Assembly (NCBI GenBank): GCA_905250125.1
Contig: CAJNOL010000107.1
Location: 142,448 to 206,447 of the forward strand
DNA: 64,000 bases
DNA from: Rotaria sordida
Taxonomy: Eukaryota > Rotifera > Eurotatoria > Philodinida > Philodinidae
Reading direction: 5' to 3'
In this document: in pieces, positions 35,901-48,845 of the stretch
Layout of the letters: every line of letters starts with the position of its first letter
Numbering within the stretch: the first letter of the stretch is position 1
Program-made: the position numbers and the translations under genes
Notes under the pieces: generated by a model
What the model saw: only the letters and a program-made list of their open reading frames with translations
Databases searched by the model: none
What the model was told of the DNA's origin: nothing

Positions 35901-38900
35901 GTTGAGAAAAGTGAGATTTCGTGTTGTGAAGTGACATTTTATTTTTTGTGCTTATATTAATTCAAGATAAAAACCATATATTTGTGACTAGTTCATCAAA
36001 CTCTATTAGACTATATATAAATGAACAAGAAAAAAATTCACTCAATATTTTGTATTGCCGTGATAATTAGTTCTATTTCATAGAAAAATCTTACTTTAAA
36101 AAGACTTCTTCAATTGTTGTCATTGATAATCCGTAACTTTCAATACCAATATCTTTACTTTGTTCATCTAAGGCATGAATTAATTGTCCAATATGTTTTG
36201 ATTCACTTCTTTTTATACCAAAAATCATTTCAGATATTGATTCTCGTTCTAATATTATTGTTGGAATATATTTTTGAATAAATGCAGTTATACGTTCATT
36301 TTGATATGTTTCATTTTTTTCAATAAATAAACGATATTCAAAATCTGACAATGTTTATAAAATAAATAGAAGTTAAAAGATGAACAAAATAAAAAAAAAA
36401 GAATTATTTTTTGAAGCAAAATACCTATTTGATTTTTAAGAAAATTAGGTGTTCCATTTGCTTGAAGCTGTCCACTTGTCATAATAGCAATTCGATCTGA
36501 TAGAACATCAGCTTCCTGAAGAAAATGAGTTGTTAAAATAATACATTTGCCAGCTTCTTTCATTTTTCGAATTATTGTCCAAATTAAACGACGATTATAT
36601 GGATCTTTACAAAAGAAAAAAAAATACTTGATTTTTACAAAAAAAAACAAAAATGAAATCTTATTTCAATAATTACCAATGCCACTTGTTGGTTCATCAA
36701 GAATCAAAATCTGAAATAATCAATTTTTTCATTGAACAATAAAAAATATAAGAGAAGAAAACAAAGATTAAAATACTTTTGGGTCACCCATTAATGATAT
36801 ACCAATGGATAAACGACGTTTCATACCACCTGAAAGTTTCTTCGATAATGTCTTTCGATCATTGGCTAATCCAATGAGCTGAAGAATGGTTTCAATTGAT
36901 TCATTCATGAATTTTGGTTCCATATGACGTATCTAATGATCAATTACAACAGTGAACTCGCAAAAGTCTTTACATGAAATCTTTTTTACAGATAGTGATC
37001 GATCTTTTTTTTCTTCAAAAACAAATAAACTTGTTTGAAGTTTTAAAATACATTATTTGATTAAAACAAAAAAATGTCGTAAAATTTTCATATGAATATT
37101 ATATTTTCAAATTCATAGCGATTAATTTTAATTCAAGTATTACAAATTATAATCTTTTAAAATATGGTTGAAAGAGATTACTAAAAATTTAATGAGCGAA
37201 CAACAGAGATGGGCAGCTCCGACTCCGAAGCGGCCGCTTCACAAAGCTAGCTCCGTTCCGGAAGCGGAGCTGGAGCGGAACGTTAATATAAATTTTCCCG
37301 TTGCAGCGGAGTCTGAGTGGATGTCTGAAGCTGGAGCTGAGTTGGAACGAGAAAATGTCAGACAAATATTAAGAGCTATGCTTGTTTCTCTTCCATTTGC
37401 ATCTATTACTACCGAAACTGAATGTTATTAATCAATACAAAAAGTGATCTGCAAAGGAGCCAAAAAAACCAAAGTTTTCTATTGAAATAATGACTTTTTA
37501 TTTCTGTTGGAACGGAGCTGGAGCTGGAGCGAGGAAAGACCAGAGCTGCCCATCTCTGGTGAACAACAGAAACTAAGATAATAAAAACCCAAATCTTATT
37601 TTCAAATGTTCATTTGCATTGAATTCAAATCATTCAGGCATAAGATTCAATTTTTTCCACATGTTTTACTCTTTTGAACTCACAATTTTTTTTTCATCCT
37701 TATTCATAATTACATTAAGAAATAATGACAACTTCGATATTTAACACCTGATAAAATTTTTCTTTATAGTTTTAATGCAATAAACATCCTTTTTATTTTT
37801 AAAATACCTTTCCAATTAATTCTAAATGTTCTTCGACAGATAAATCATTATAAAGAATATCTAAAATAAACATAAAAACAATTCATATTTTTCTCAAATG
37901 ATTCTGTTGATTTTTTTTTAATTACCACATTGTGGACAGAATCCAATAATTTTTCGAACTTCTTGGATATGTGTTCGATTATTTAATCCTTCAATAGTTA
38001 CATGACCTGATGTTGGTTCTAACATACCTAAAATAGATACACATCAAAAAATAACATCAACATTTTATTCAATAAAACGAACCAACAAGTATAAATGTTG
38101 TTGTTGTTTTTCCTGCACCATTATGACCTAATAATGAACATACTTCACCTTTATAAAAGTTCAATGATAAATCTGAAACTGCTTGAAATTTTCCAAAATT
38201 CTATATGAATAAAATTTATTTAAAATGCTAAATATAAACATTTAATTATTTTACTTTTGTTAAATGTGATATTGTTAATGATGGACTAATTGTATTTTTT
38301 ATTGAATTTAATTCAATCCAACACTCACTACCATAAATTCCATCTTTTTTATGTGTTAATCTATCATTATTATCAAATGGTTGCACAGTTGGTGTTGAAT
38401 GAGGTTTCCAATAAGATTTTTTAAAAAGATAATTCCATGATTGTGAAACTCCAAATTCACCCGGATTTATACGTTCAATATAAATTGCTAAGAAAAAATA
38501 AATTACCGAATAGATAAGCATTAAAAGAAGACATAGACCAATATATAATGGATATGTAAATAGGTTCGAATAAAGTTGTTCAAATGTCGTCATACCATCT
38601 AAATAATTTAAGATTTTTTGATTTTCAACGAAAAAAAAGCTGTTGACGCAATCCTGAGCGGAATTGAAATGTGAAACACAATGTAGTTGCGCTGGCTAAT
38701 GTTTTATTCTATCTATTTTGAAACACATTTCTTTATCATCTTTTTACTTAATCTTTCAGAAATGCTATAAGGAAGTAGTTCATATATTATAACGAGACGT
38801 TATTGATATATGATTCGTGATCGTATTTCAAAAATGTCTGAGACGGAGAGCAAGGACGTTGCTAAGATGTCTGGCAACATGATGTTCCGAAACTTCAAAA

Positions 38901-41544
38901 ATAGAACTTTCGTCAATTGGACTATGAATTAGATACGAACTAAAAAAACTTCTTATCAACTATGTTGATAGGTTATGTTCATCGATGTCGTAGCCATAAG
39001 TATTATATGTCATTTCAGATAATAATTGTTCGACTAACTCTTTGAGATAGGGTTTTTCTTTTAAAAAGATGCAAAAATTGTAATTTCTTTATCATAAAGT
39101 CCTGAAATGGAGCTTTTATATCAAGAAAAACAGCAGATTTCGTGAACAATCATCAAGTTTCATAAGATTCATGGATTGCCAAGTCAAGTAGAGTGGCTCT
39201 GTATATTATAGAATTCTTCGGCTCATTCCATGGAGAACTTTGGAATCCTATATAATAATATAGATCTCATAAAATCTAACATCATCTGTAACATTAGAGC
39301 TTTTAGTAAAAGCCGCAGCATCATCGAACAATAATGGTTCTGGAATTCTATGGTCTTGTTTCTCCTTGACATGCATACACAATGGTACTGCATGGTGATG
39401 CTGCGTAATACTAGCCACATAAGAAAAGGATAGAATATTGTTATCGTCTAGTGAAGACAGATGATCGTAGAAGTTAGAATCTGTGCAAAAGTTCAAAATG
39501 TATATAAACGTTTTTCATCGCCAAAGCATCATCTTAGATTGATGAAGGTACAACATCGCCAGTGAATCTAACAAATCAGGCCCATCGCTTGATGAACACA
39601 TCTGATGAAAGTCTACTATATTTTCACCAACATCCCTCTGCACTTTCATCACTAGCAAATGTCCTATTGGCAAAATTCCGACTATCCTTCTGGCGTTTGT
39701 CATGATATGTGGAAGCAAGGATGAATTTTAATTTTTGTCCTTATAGTTCAACATTCCTTTTTGGATTGTGTTTGACAAAATAAAACACAAGTAGAACTCA
39801 CTGCTTTTTCGTTCATATTGTAAAATAACTTGTAAGCAAAACATAAGACCAGTATTTGGAAATAAACATAAAAAATATCGAACACCAACTGATACACCAG
39901 GATAAAAATCAATTAATGTTAATATCCATACAACAAAACTTATTAATTTTGCTAGAAATGCTATAATTAAAAAAAAGTCAATAGAATCAAATAAGAAAAT
40001 CTATATTTGAAACTTACGACGTTTAAATAATTGTCCAAAAAAAACACTAAAACTTGAAACTTGTATTGAATAAACAAATAAAATTGTCCAAATCAATGTC
40101 CAATGTGTATAATTAAATATAGCCTTACGAACACTATTTCTTCGTGAACCACTTGTTGGTAAAATAATCATACTTAATCCTGTCACAACAGATGTAAGAA
40201 TAAAAAATATTAACATTGATCGTGTAATCCAAACTAAATTATTGATCCAAGTACGAAGACCATAAATACGTAAATATTCCTATTACGATAAATATACTTT
40301 TTCTCAATACGAACAAGATGATGTTTTTCTTTTGACTGGGACAAAAAAAAATGGCTGATTCTATTTATGAATATTACACTTCCTTACTTTCGTTTTATTT
40401 TGTCTTTCTTCAACAATATAACCAACATTCATAATAAAAGTAATAAGAAAAATAATCGAGAAAAATATTGGAATAAAAAATCCAAAAACTGAATGTAATT
40501 GATCAAGATAATATTCTGGACAACCAAAATGATTCATCAAAATCTATTTTTAATCAATAAATTTTATAATTTTTAGAAAAAAAAATGCTACATGATCTTA
40601 CACTAAATGATAAATTTTGAGAAGTATTTACAACATATTGAATAATTGATAAATCCATAAAATATTGAATACCCACAAATCGATAAGTATAATAGTCAGA
40701 ACTTGATTTATCTTAAAATAAATAAAAGTACTCGAAATATTTCATTATTTTCCTTTTTTGTTTTTATTAACTACCTTGACAAAAATCTTCAAGAGAACGC
40801 TTCCATAGATAATCATTTTCTGAAATTTTCACACTTTGAGCATGATAATAATATGGACCATTTCTATGAATAAATAAATAAATAAATAGTTAAAATAAAC
40901 AATCAATATAACGAAATTTAATCATATACTCTTGCATGCGTAAAGTATAATTAACTTCATTTGGCATTGTTGATGGATCAGTACATGAATCAAGATTATT
41001 AAATTGAATATAAGCAACTATTGATTGTAAAGTTTTATTTGACAATGTTGAAAGCGTAGGATCAGGTACGACTTGAGCTATAAGTAAATATTTTTTTTTT
41101 TCTTCAATATATTTTATTAGATTTAATGAATAAAACGTACTATTATTAGGAAAATTAGACCATCGGATTCTTAGATTATTCATAGCATTAGTAACAATAG
41201 TTGTTGCACAAAGGTTTCCTATTAGAAATAATTAAATTTTGATAAAATCATTAATAATTCAACAAACCTGGATAATAATAGATGATATCACCAATGCCAG
41301 TAATTGATAACATATCTTGTGGATAGAAAGGAGGTATTTGATAAGCAGGATAATAACGACGATCAAGAATATAACGCATGCCAAGTAGAAAACCCATAAA
41401 TGTATAAGCTAATAAAATTTCGACAATTGTTTGACCAGGCTTTCGTATAGTTAAAAGAAATGTTTTGATAAAAAGTGCTCGAAAATCATTAAGAAACTTA
41501 ATGAAACCACCATGTCGACGATGGTTTTCATGATATTCCATCAT
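29963..41544 (-). CDS. full-length ABC transporter, subfamily A
   Basis: Twenty-eight exons from ATG 41544 to TAA 29963-29965 sum to 5226 nt, 1741 aa. Largest exons are 33689-34578 and 32981-33628. TMD1 is residues 1 to about 540, opening [13 protein letters not shown] and a first helix in [14 protein letters not shown], with a large extracellular loop. NBD1 is about 545-840: Walker A GHNGAGKT, signature [10 protein letters not shown], Walker [11 protein letters not shown]-loop [12 protein letters not shown]2 is about 870-1375. NBD2 is about 1380-1700: Walker [10 protein letters not shown]-loop FCPQFDW, signature [10 protein letters not shown], Walker [14 protein letters not shown]-loop [11 protein letters not shown]. 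It ends with the ABCA-typical [11 protein letters not shown]. All catalytic motifs are intact, so it should be an active lipid-type exporter; the substrate cannot be read from sequence. The C-terminal tail is Asn/Lys-rich. Several introns are long and carry repeats. Confidence 0.96.
34777..35450. repeat. palindromic element rich in CCGAACATCCG motif, ABCA intron
   Basis: GACATTTCGTCG at 34786-34797 pairs with CGACGAAACGTC at 35425-35436, centre near 35111. Inside, the 10-11 bp word CCGAACATCCG or its complement CGGATGTTCGG recurs at least eight times in direct and inverted orientation, for example near 34811, 34858, 34912 and 35331. No coding content. Confidence 0.75.
37204..37558. mobile_element. 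hAT-type MITE with 8-bp target duplication, in ABCA intron
   Basis: 355-bp element. The terminal inverted repeat CAGAGATGGGCAGCTC at the left matches the reverse complement of the right end over 16 bp. Flanks are GCGAACAA (37196-37203) and GTGAACAA (37559-37566), an 8-bp duplication with one mismatch. The interior is GC-rich with repeated GGAGCTGGAGC words and has no transposase, so it is non-autonomous. The CAGAGATGGGCA end and 8-bp duplication are typical of hAT transposons. It sits within the ABCA NBD1 intron 36933-37807. Confidence 0.92.
38632..38843 (+). repeat. dispersed repeat R1, copy B
   Basis: Full-length copy of the family also at 2950-3160 (opposite strand) and, shortened, at 10991-11042. 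It begins AAAGCTGTTGACGCAATCC and ends after GATCGTATTTCA. It lies in the ABCA intron between the exons at 38255-38598 and 39802-39960. Confidence 0.65.
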
Positions 41545-42955
41545 AATGCTTTTCTTTTACTGTTTATAATATCTATCAACCATTAAAAAACAAAATTAAA
41601 AACATTCCAACTACTTTTCATTATGTCTCATAAGTCAGGAAATATTTTACATGAAAAACAACATTCCTTAGTTAACTACATAATGCTCCTTTTCTTTTTT
41701 CTTCATTAAAGCGCTTAAACATGCAAAACCAATTCTAATGCTACAAAATATCAAACAAATTAGGGAAAAACAAGCTTAAACTTTCCATTTTCAGTTCATT
41801 TTTTTAAAATTCTATTCATTCATTATTATATATGAGACTTTATTTTTATCTTTTAGCTATAAAATTATTCAAATGAAACAATTAAAATATTTTTTCTATG
41901 AATAGATTTTACTAATATTTTTTTTCACTTTTTATAAAAACGAGATAGCAAGTTTATGTCAGATGCAGACTCGTGATACATCACAAGATTCTTCATTGAA
42001 ATCAAAAGAATACCATCTGCTTCGAATTTATCTTGTATCAAATTTAATTAGAAAAACAATATGAAGAATAATATCTGATAATATTAATGGTTTGGAAAAA
42101 AAATGAAACAGAAATTCAACCAATGATATGATGAATGGAATCGAATGACATATAATTATCATCATGACGATATTATTTTATGAAATGTCAGATAGTGAAT
42201 ATGAATGAAAGGCCAACTATGTTTTATTGATAAAAAGATTTATAAAATTCATATAGTTTTTTAAACATCAGATTTCTAAATATTTGGAAGCAAGTAAAAA
42301 ATGAAAAAATTTCAATAAACAGAATCAAAAAGTAAACCTTACTGATAACTAATAAGAGAAATAAAGACCGATATTTATTTTTATATTAGTATAAAATTAA
42401 AAATATGGTATGTTGTGTTCTTTATTTGTAATTATAAAATGTTAGCTTTTAAATACGACATAATAATTAGGAAGTTGTGCTCATTGCACTCACTTTTTCT
42501 TTCCATACCGAATCTTTTCAAAAATGAATAGACTTACTTTGTTTGAAAAAAACCTACACTGAGTATGACAAACATAAAGTCATGATATATTGAACATAAT
42601 CCGTCTTGCTATTTATTATGTCGTTCATGGTTGGCAAGCAGTACTGTCATGAAGAGAAAAAATAAGTACGCCGAAGCGCGCATAAGAAGAGAAAAGCAAA
42701 GTAACGCGTTTGAATACTTCATTTACTTTTTTATTATTATGGATTAAAAGAAAAAATGACACTCGCAGATTGATGAGAGAAAAAAAATCTTTTCTTGCTG
42801 CTCTGTGTGACATATTCTGATGAAATACCGTTAATTTTTCTTTTCTTCTACAAATTAATTTGAAAGTAATTTTAGTAACATTTTTATTTTTATCTCATAA
42901 GATGAAATACAACAAATAAAAAGAAAAAAAAATATTGTTTATCTTTTGTTAATTT
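41545..42955. other. intergenic between decarboxylase and ABCA
   Basis: AT-rich, no gene or clear repeat recognised. It contains the 5' flank of the ABCA gene. The frame at 42625-42813 has no family features. Confidence 0.6.
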
Positions 42956-45900
42956 TTATTCTTTGATAATTTTTGGTATATTACCATAATGTTCAGTATG
43001 ACCATTAGCTGGTGTTAATGTAAATCCATCATTTGTTTTATTATTATTGTTATTATTATCCATAGAATTATTTTCTAAAATTTCTTCAATGCGTGAATCT
43101 AAACTTCCTTGACGACTAATTGACAGTGACGAAGGTGTTGAGGAAGTTAAACATCTATGATCTTGTTTATTATTTATCATCCAACAATCAATACTCATTT
43201 GTTTACTAATTGTTGGACGTGTAGAATTATTTTTTGTTCGTCGTCGTCTTGATATAGGTAAAAGAGAGTTTTTTAATGCACGTTGACTTAATTCATGTGT
43301 CATTTCATATATATGACTTGTATCCGATGGTAGTATAGCAGCAAAACTTCCATTTATTAAACATGGACTAAGTGGTGTATTTGATAAAACAAGTGACATA
43401 CGAAAGTCATCATGTAAATTTTTCATTGTAATTCTTCGTTGTCGTGGTGATAAATTATCTAATGGACGAAGAATTTGAGTAGCTAAATTTTGTATTATAT
43501 TCCAATCACGTTTAATATCATCAGCATTAGTTGATGTAGCTGTTACTGTAAAACGAATAATATATTTTCCTTTAATAGATGCTGGTACACAATGTATTAA
43601 ACCACCACTATTGATTTCTTTTAATAATTGTTCAGTTAATTCATTTTCACCCTTGAGAAGAATAAATTCAAAAAGAAAACAAAAGACAAAAGAAAAATTT
43701 TCTTTATTACCTTTAATCGAAATGTAACAAGACCAAGATGTCGTTCAGCAGGTACTTCAAAACGATCATCACTATTAACTAATGATTCAAATAAAATACC
43801 CATTTGAACACTCTAAAAACAAGAAAAAAAAATTAGATATAACAAATGTCAGTTAATATAACTTTATTTTTTAATAATAGAACTCGTTAAATTGATTTAA
43901 TTAATCTCTGATCCGTCATGGTTAGTTATTGTATGTTCAACTATTCTACTTATCAATTAGGTTCTTAACACATTCGAGACGATATGGATATTGTTTTTCA
44001 TAATTCGTCAAAGATTCCGATCCTTTATTCAAGGCAGTTGTAATACTTCAAAATCAGCTTTTGTCAACGTTTCTCTTATAGATATGAGCTATGAATATTC
44101 CTTTATCAGTGGTAAAAGAATCAGCTCCTTTGGTCAAAATATGGCATAGATATTCAATTTTTTCTGTGCTAAAGAGACTTTTGGGCCACCATGCAGTGAG
44201 ACCCATCGGTGGGTCTCATCGGGTTGAATGTGTTAAGACAATTTATTTTCGAAACAGTTTCTTACATTTCGAATATGTTTTTGAAGACCTTCAACGCCAA
44301 ATGAACGAATTACAAACCAAAGTTTCAATGCACGAAATCGACGACTCAATGGTACTTGCCAATGCTACAAAAATAAAAGAACATTCTTTCATTCATAAAA
44401 AAAAAAAAGTAATAATAATAATAATAATAATAATCTTTTAATCATACCATATAATCAATTGCTACACCGGCATTTTCATGTTGAAGATATAATGGATCGA
44501 CATTAAATGCTCGATGTAATGCAGTACTTGATTTTACCCTAGAGAAATATTAGATTAGAAGAAAAATGTTGTTTTCTACATCTCAAATCTTACCACATAG
44601 CTGTACAATCAAAATGAACCTAAATAAATTAATTAAATTTTATCATATATATTAAATAAAAGAAATAGAAATAACTAACCATCATCCATTTTGATGGATT
44701 AAATGCAAATGATTGTGTTAATTCTACACCATTCATTAGATGTCGAAATTCTGGACAAATAAAGGCACTTCCAGCATAAGCTGCATCAACATGTATCCAT
44801 ATATGTTCTCGTTCACCTATTGAAATAATTTCATTTTAAAATAATTCTATTTCATTAATCAATAAAAACTTACATATCGAACCAAGTTCAACAAGATTAT
44901 CAAAAGCACAAGCTCCTGTTGTACCCAATGTTGCACAAAGCTAAAAATTCTAACTAACTGAAAACAAAACACCGACAAGTCAATGAATATTTTACTTACA
45001 TAAAATGGAATAAGACCATTTTCTTTATCTTTAGCTATTGCTTGTCGTAATGCATTACCACGTAAACGTAATTTATCATCACTTGGTACAAGATTTAATT
45101 TAACCAAACCAATAAGACATGCTTTTTCAACTGATGAATGAGCTTGATCAGAACAATAAGCAACAAGACGTCCATTGATTTCGGCTGGACTTAAATAAGG
45201 AAATTGATCTTGAACTCTATGAATAACTTCTTTTCGAGCAGCAAGTAATGCAACAAGTGTTGCTTCAGAAGCTGTTGTCTAAAAAAAAGTTCTCGATTAC
45301 AAATTAAGACAAAAGTTAATATAACAATTTACTTGAATTACACCTCCACCAGTCGTATCTGTATTTGTATGTAGAAAATCATTAGGTAAACCAATCATTT
45401 TTGCTAACCAATCCATAACAACTGCTTCTAATTCTGTACATGCTGGACTTGATGCCTATTTTTATAGGAAAATCTCTAAGCGTAACATTTTATTATGCAT
45501 GATCCGCTAGAAATTATTTCCGATGAGTTAGGATCAGAATTTTGTGCTCACTTCGAATATTTGACATAGAAATTTTGTCTGATTTTTTGTTGGAGAATAG
45601 AAAAAAAAGTCTTTGGAAAGTCCAAAAAACTTAGTTTGAATGGAACTTATGAACCGACGTCTCTAGTGAATAAGTTTGTTCATTTTGACCTGCTTGAAAG
45701 CATTTCAAACGAGTCAAAAATTATAGGTCGCGACTAGAATGTGAATATGGACTTAGAAATATTGTGTCTATTTTTGTTCAAACAAAAGTGAAGAAGTTTT
45801 TGGAATACATGGAAAATTATTATTAATGTTGAATCAATAAGTTTTTGTTTACCCTATAGATTTCTTTTCAAATCTGCTACAAATAGATGGATTGGCCGTG

Positions 45901-47859
45901 TTGTAGAGCAGACACTTCTTCACAAAATGAAACATTGAACTAACGAGGAAACCTTCTCTGATATCCCCCGCCGATTGCAATGAATTTTTGCCAGTGAATA
46001 CTAAATAGTATTCTAATAAAAACCCTAGAACAATTTTGGTTCCTATTGAGATTTGACTAAACTATTGAATTTTTTCTAGAAGCCCCTAGTTTTTTTTGGA
46101 AAACGTGCATTTTTCAATTTCGATCTGAAACTTTGCGCATATAGAGAATTCAACTAGACTAGCTTCTACATAAAAATTCACAAGTTTTGAGCGAAGTCTC
46201 TTTGAGATATAGAACTTTTTAGATATAGATCCCTTTCCATGGATAGTGTATGCAACATGCAGTTTTTGGAAGTTTCATATCTTGAAGAGACTTTATTTAA
46301 AACTTCTGAATTTTTTTTTGTAGAAGGTAGCCTAGTTGAGTTCTCTATGTGCGAAAAGTTTCAGACCAAAATTGGAAAAATACGAATTTTCGGAAAATCC
46401 TAGGACGTCTAGAAAATAGACATATTAACAATTCGATAGCTTAGTAGAATCTCAATAAGGACCGAAATCTTTTAGCTTGTTTGTTAGAGCATTATATAAT
46501 ATTCATAGGCAAAAAAATCATTGAAATAGAAAAGAATATCTGAAGAGGTTTCCTCAAAAGCTGTAGCTTTTACCCAAGTAAGGCTATAAACATTTTTCCA
46601 AGAGCTCCTTTTCAAAAATGAGTATTTGGGAGGAAAAACAAAAATCGAGATACCTTGTCGAACGACAAAGAAACAATTTGAGGTAGCGTGTTTCGTAGAG
46701 TAGCTTTTGGTCTATAAGCTGATATATAAATACAGATCCCAACTTTTTATTTCGAATCGCAATAGTGAAAATACAAAAATGTACTGCAAAATTTTTAGCC
46801 GAAACTAATTTTTCGAGCTTTTCCAAGATGATTTCACTATTCTCGAATAAAAACTGAAGCAAAAATGTTCACAACTCATAACTTTTGATACTTTCTAGCG
46901 GGTCGAAAATGCATAAGCATCTTTTCTAAAAATTTTCCTATCACTCGTTAAGTATAGGTTATTGTTTATGACTTTTATCTTAAAAAAATTTTCTAATGTA
47001 ACGATACATCGAATACATTTATTCTTTAGACTCTTAAAGAAGTCTGCAGAAATTTGAAATATTTGGTTAGAATTAAAATTTTATATTATTTCCAAATATA
47101 GTTACAACATTTTTCTAGACTTTTAGTTTAGGATTTATGAGTCGACCTTTGTAGAAGTGTGAAAATGAAGCTTGAACAGAAAAAATTCATGTTTTGTTTT
47201 TTTGCATAGAATTAACTTTATAATAAAAGTATTTTCCAATAGAAAGTTTTACTTAAAATAACCAAGGCTGAAAATTTCAAATGATCTATTAATAACAAAT
47301 AAGACACGATTTTAAACTATTAAAATATAGTGAATCATGAAGTTGAATAGAATTTATCTTTTGCTTTTTTTTACATACCCAAGTAAATCCTATTTGATTT
47401 AAACCATTTGCTAACATATCCTAAATAAAAATAGAATAGGAAAATAATGTACAAACATCTATATTATTACTCCAAGTAATGATGGATAAGAATTCAAAGC
47501 TGGAAAATAAGCATGCATATAAGGAGATTGCCAATGTGTAATCTATAGAAAAAAAATCAATGAAATATGTAAGAATATTAATTTGAATACAATATACTCC
47601 AGGCATGATCACACGTTCGATATCTTTAAAAATATTTTCCCATGATTCGCCATATTTTGGTGCTTCTACATCAATCATTGGTCGCATATAACCTGGTTTA
47701 ACATTTGGAAATACACGTCTTGTTCGAATATTAGTTAAATAATCAGCAATAAAATCAATCATTTCTTTTCCTAAATGAAATTTTTAAAATATAAATTTTT
47801 TTGTATATTTGAAATTCTAAATTTTTCATACCTCGTTGTCGAAATTCATCTGCATCCAT
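42956..47859 (-). CDS. PLP-dependent group II decarboxylase, tyrosine-decarboxylase (Tdc) type
   Basis: Thirteen exons: 47832-47859, 47598-47770, 47471-47542, 47379-47420, 45333-45455, 45000-45278, 44874-44940, 44680-44816, 44594-44619, 44448-44538, 44266-44364, 43711-43812, 42956-43651; sum 1935 nt, 644 aa. Starts [13 protein letters not shown]. Motifs are [58 protein letters not shown] and the PLP lysine in FNPSKWMM, followed by VHFDCTAMW. The second half ([21 protein letters not shown]) and the tail ([20 protein letters not shown]) match insect tyrosine decarboxylases as I remember them, so the likely reaction is tyrosine to tyramine. Histidine decarboxylase is the main alternative. After about residue 490 an Asn/Ser-rich tail of low complexity follows. 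Intron 4 is 1.9 kb and contains a large palindrome. Confidence 0.93.
45480..46925. repeat. 1.4-kb imperfect palindrome in decarboxylase intron
   Basis: CCGCTAGAAA at 45504-45513 pairs with TTTCTAGCGG at 46892-46901. Near the centre, GAGAATTCAACTAGACTAGC (about 46143) pairs with GGTAGCCTAGTTGAGTTCTC (about 46326). The centre is about 46.2 kb, arms about 700 bp. Several internal blocks repeat, such as TTTCAGACC and GAGACTT. No coding content. Wholly inside the intron between exons 4 and 5. Confidence 0.75.
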
Positions 47860-48845
47860 AATACAAATTTCTTTAGTTTGACTGTAAATTGTGCTTGAAA
47901 GTAATAAAGAAAAACAAATGACGATGAATTGATTTTGAAATAACTCAATTAATTTCTCTTGAAATATAATATCTCTCTATTCTTTTTATTTTCTCAACTG
48001 ACAATTGGCTGACTTTAAAAGCACGTTAGATATACAAAAAGAAAAGCCTCTATTGTTTGATTCAATCAAGATAAGATGTTGTCTTCTAAACTGATCGATA
48101 ATTTCCATGAGAAGAACTTTGTCTTTACTTTTGTTTTTAAACCAATAAGTCAAAGGACATGTTCACTAAAGACTATATCTTAATTATTCTTTCGACAATA
48201 ATAGATTAAAAATGCGAGTGTTATTAAATACAAAATTTAGTCGTGCTAGATTTTTTTTATTTCTCATTTCTATTTTCGTAATATAAAATAGTGAATAGAT
48301 AAATAGCGTCGTTTGAAAAATCATGCTGGCGGATATTCATAAAGTTCAATTAGTGACTTAAAAGTTAATATCTACGCAGATGTACAAAAATAAATGACAA
48401 GAGTAATGATGAAGAATGATTTTTCTTTTTTTGTTGCAGGAAATTCAAGGTTTATTATAATTTATTTTGTCAGGTCTTTTCAATGATAATGTTCATCACA
48501 CAATTAATTTATATGATAAATTTAGCAATGCTTAAAAAAAATATTCTGTTTTTTTTATAGATTCTGTAATTAAAAATATAAGAGATCTTTGTATACGTGA
48601 GTTATTATGAGATGAAAACAAAAAAAAAAACAAAAGTCTGATCAATTTTTAAAACTGATTCAAACAAAAACATATTTTCCTTGATCAACCTTTAAAGACA
48701 TTCAAATTTGTATGTATTCTCAAAAACCAATTTTATTTCTGAATAAATAAAACACGTATGTTTAATAATATACGTAACAAAAAAAAAAGAACTTCAAGAT
48801 AAAATATAACGTATAAAAGACCAACAAAACACCCAAGCATATACA
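47860..48845. other. intergenic, 5' flank of the decarboxylase gene
   Basis: AT-rich with several poly-A runs. No gene or structured repeat recognised. Confidence 0.6.

Noticed and set aside
37168..37431. 87-aa plus-strand open frame
   Set aside because: It lies almost wholly inside the hAT-type MITE; the frame follows from the GC-rich GGAGCTGGAGC repeats.
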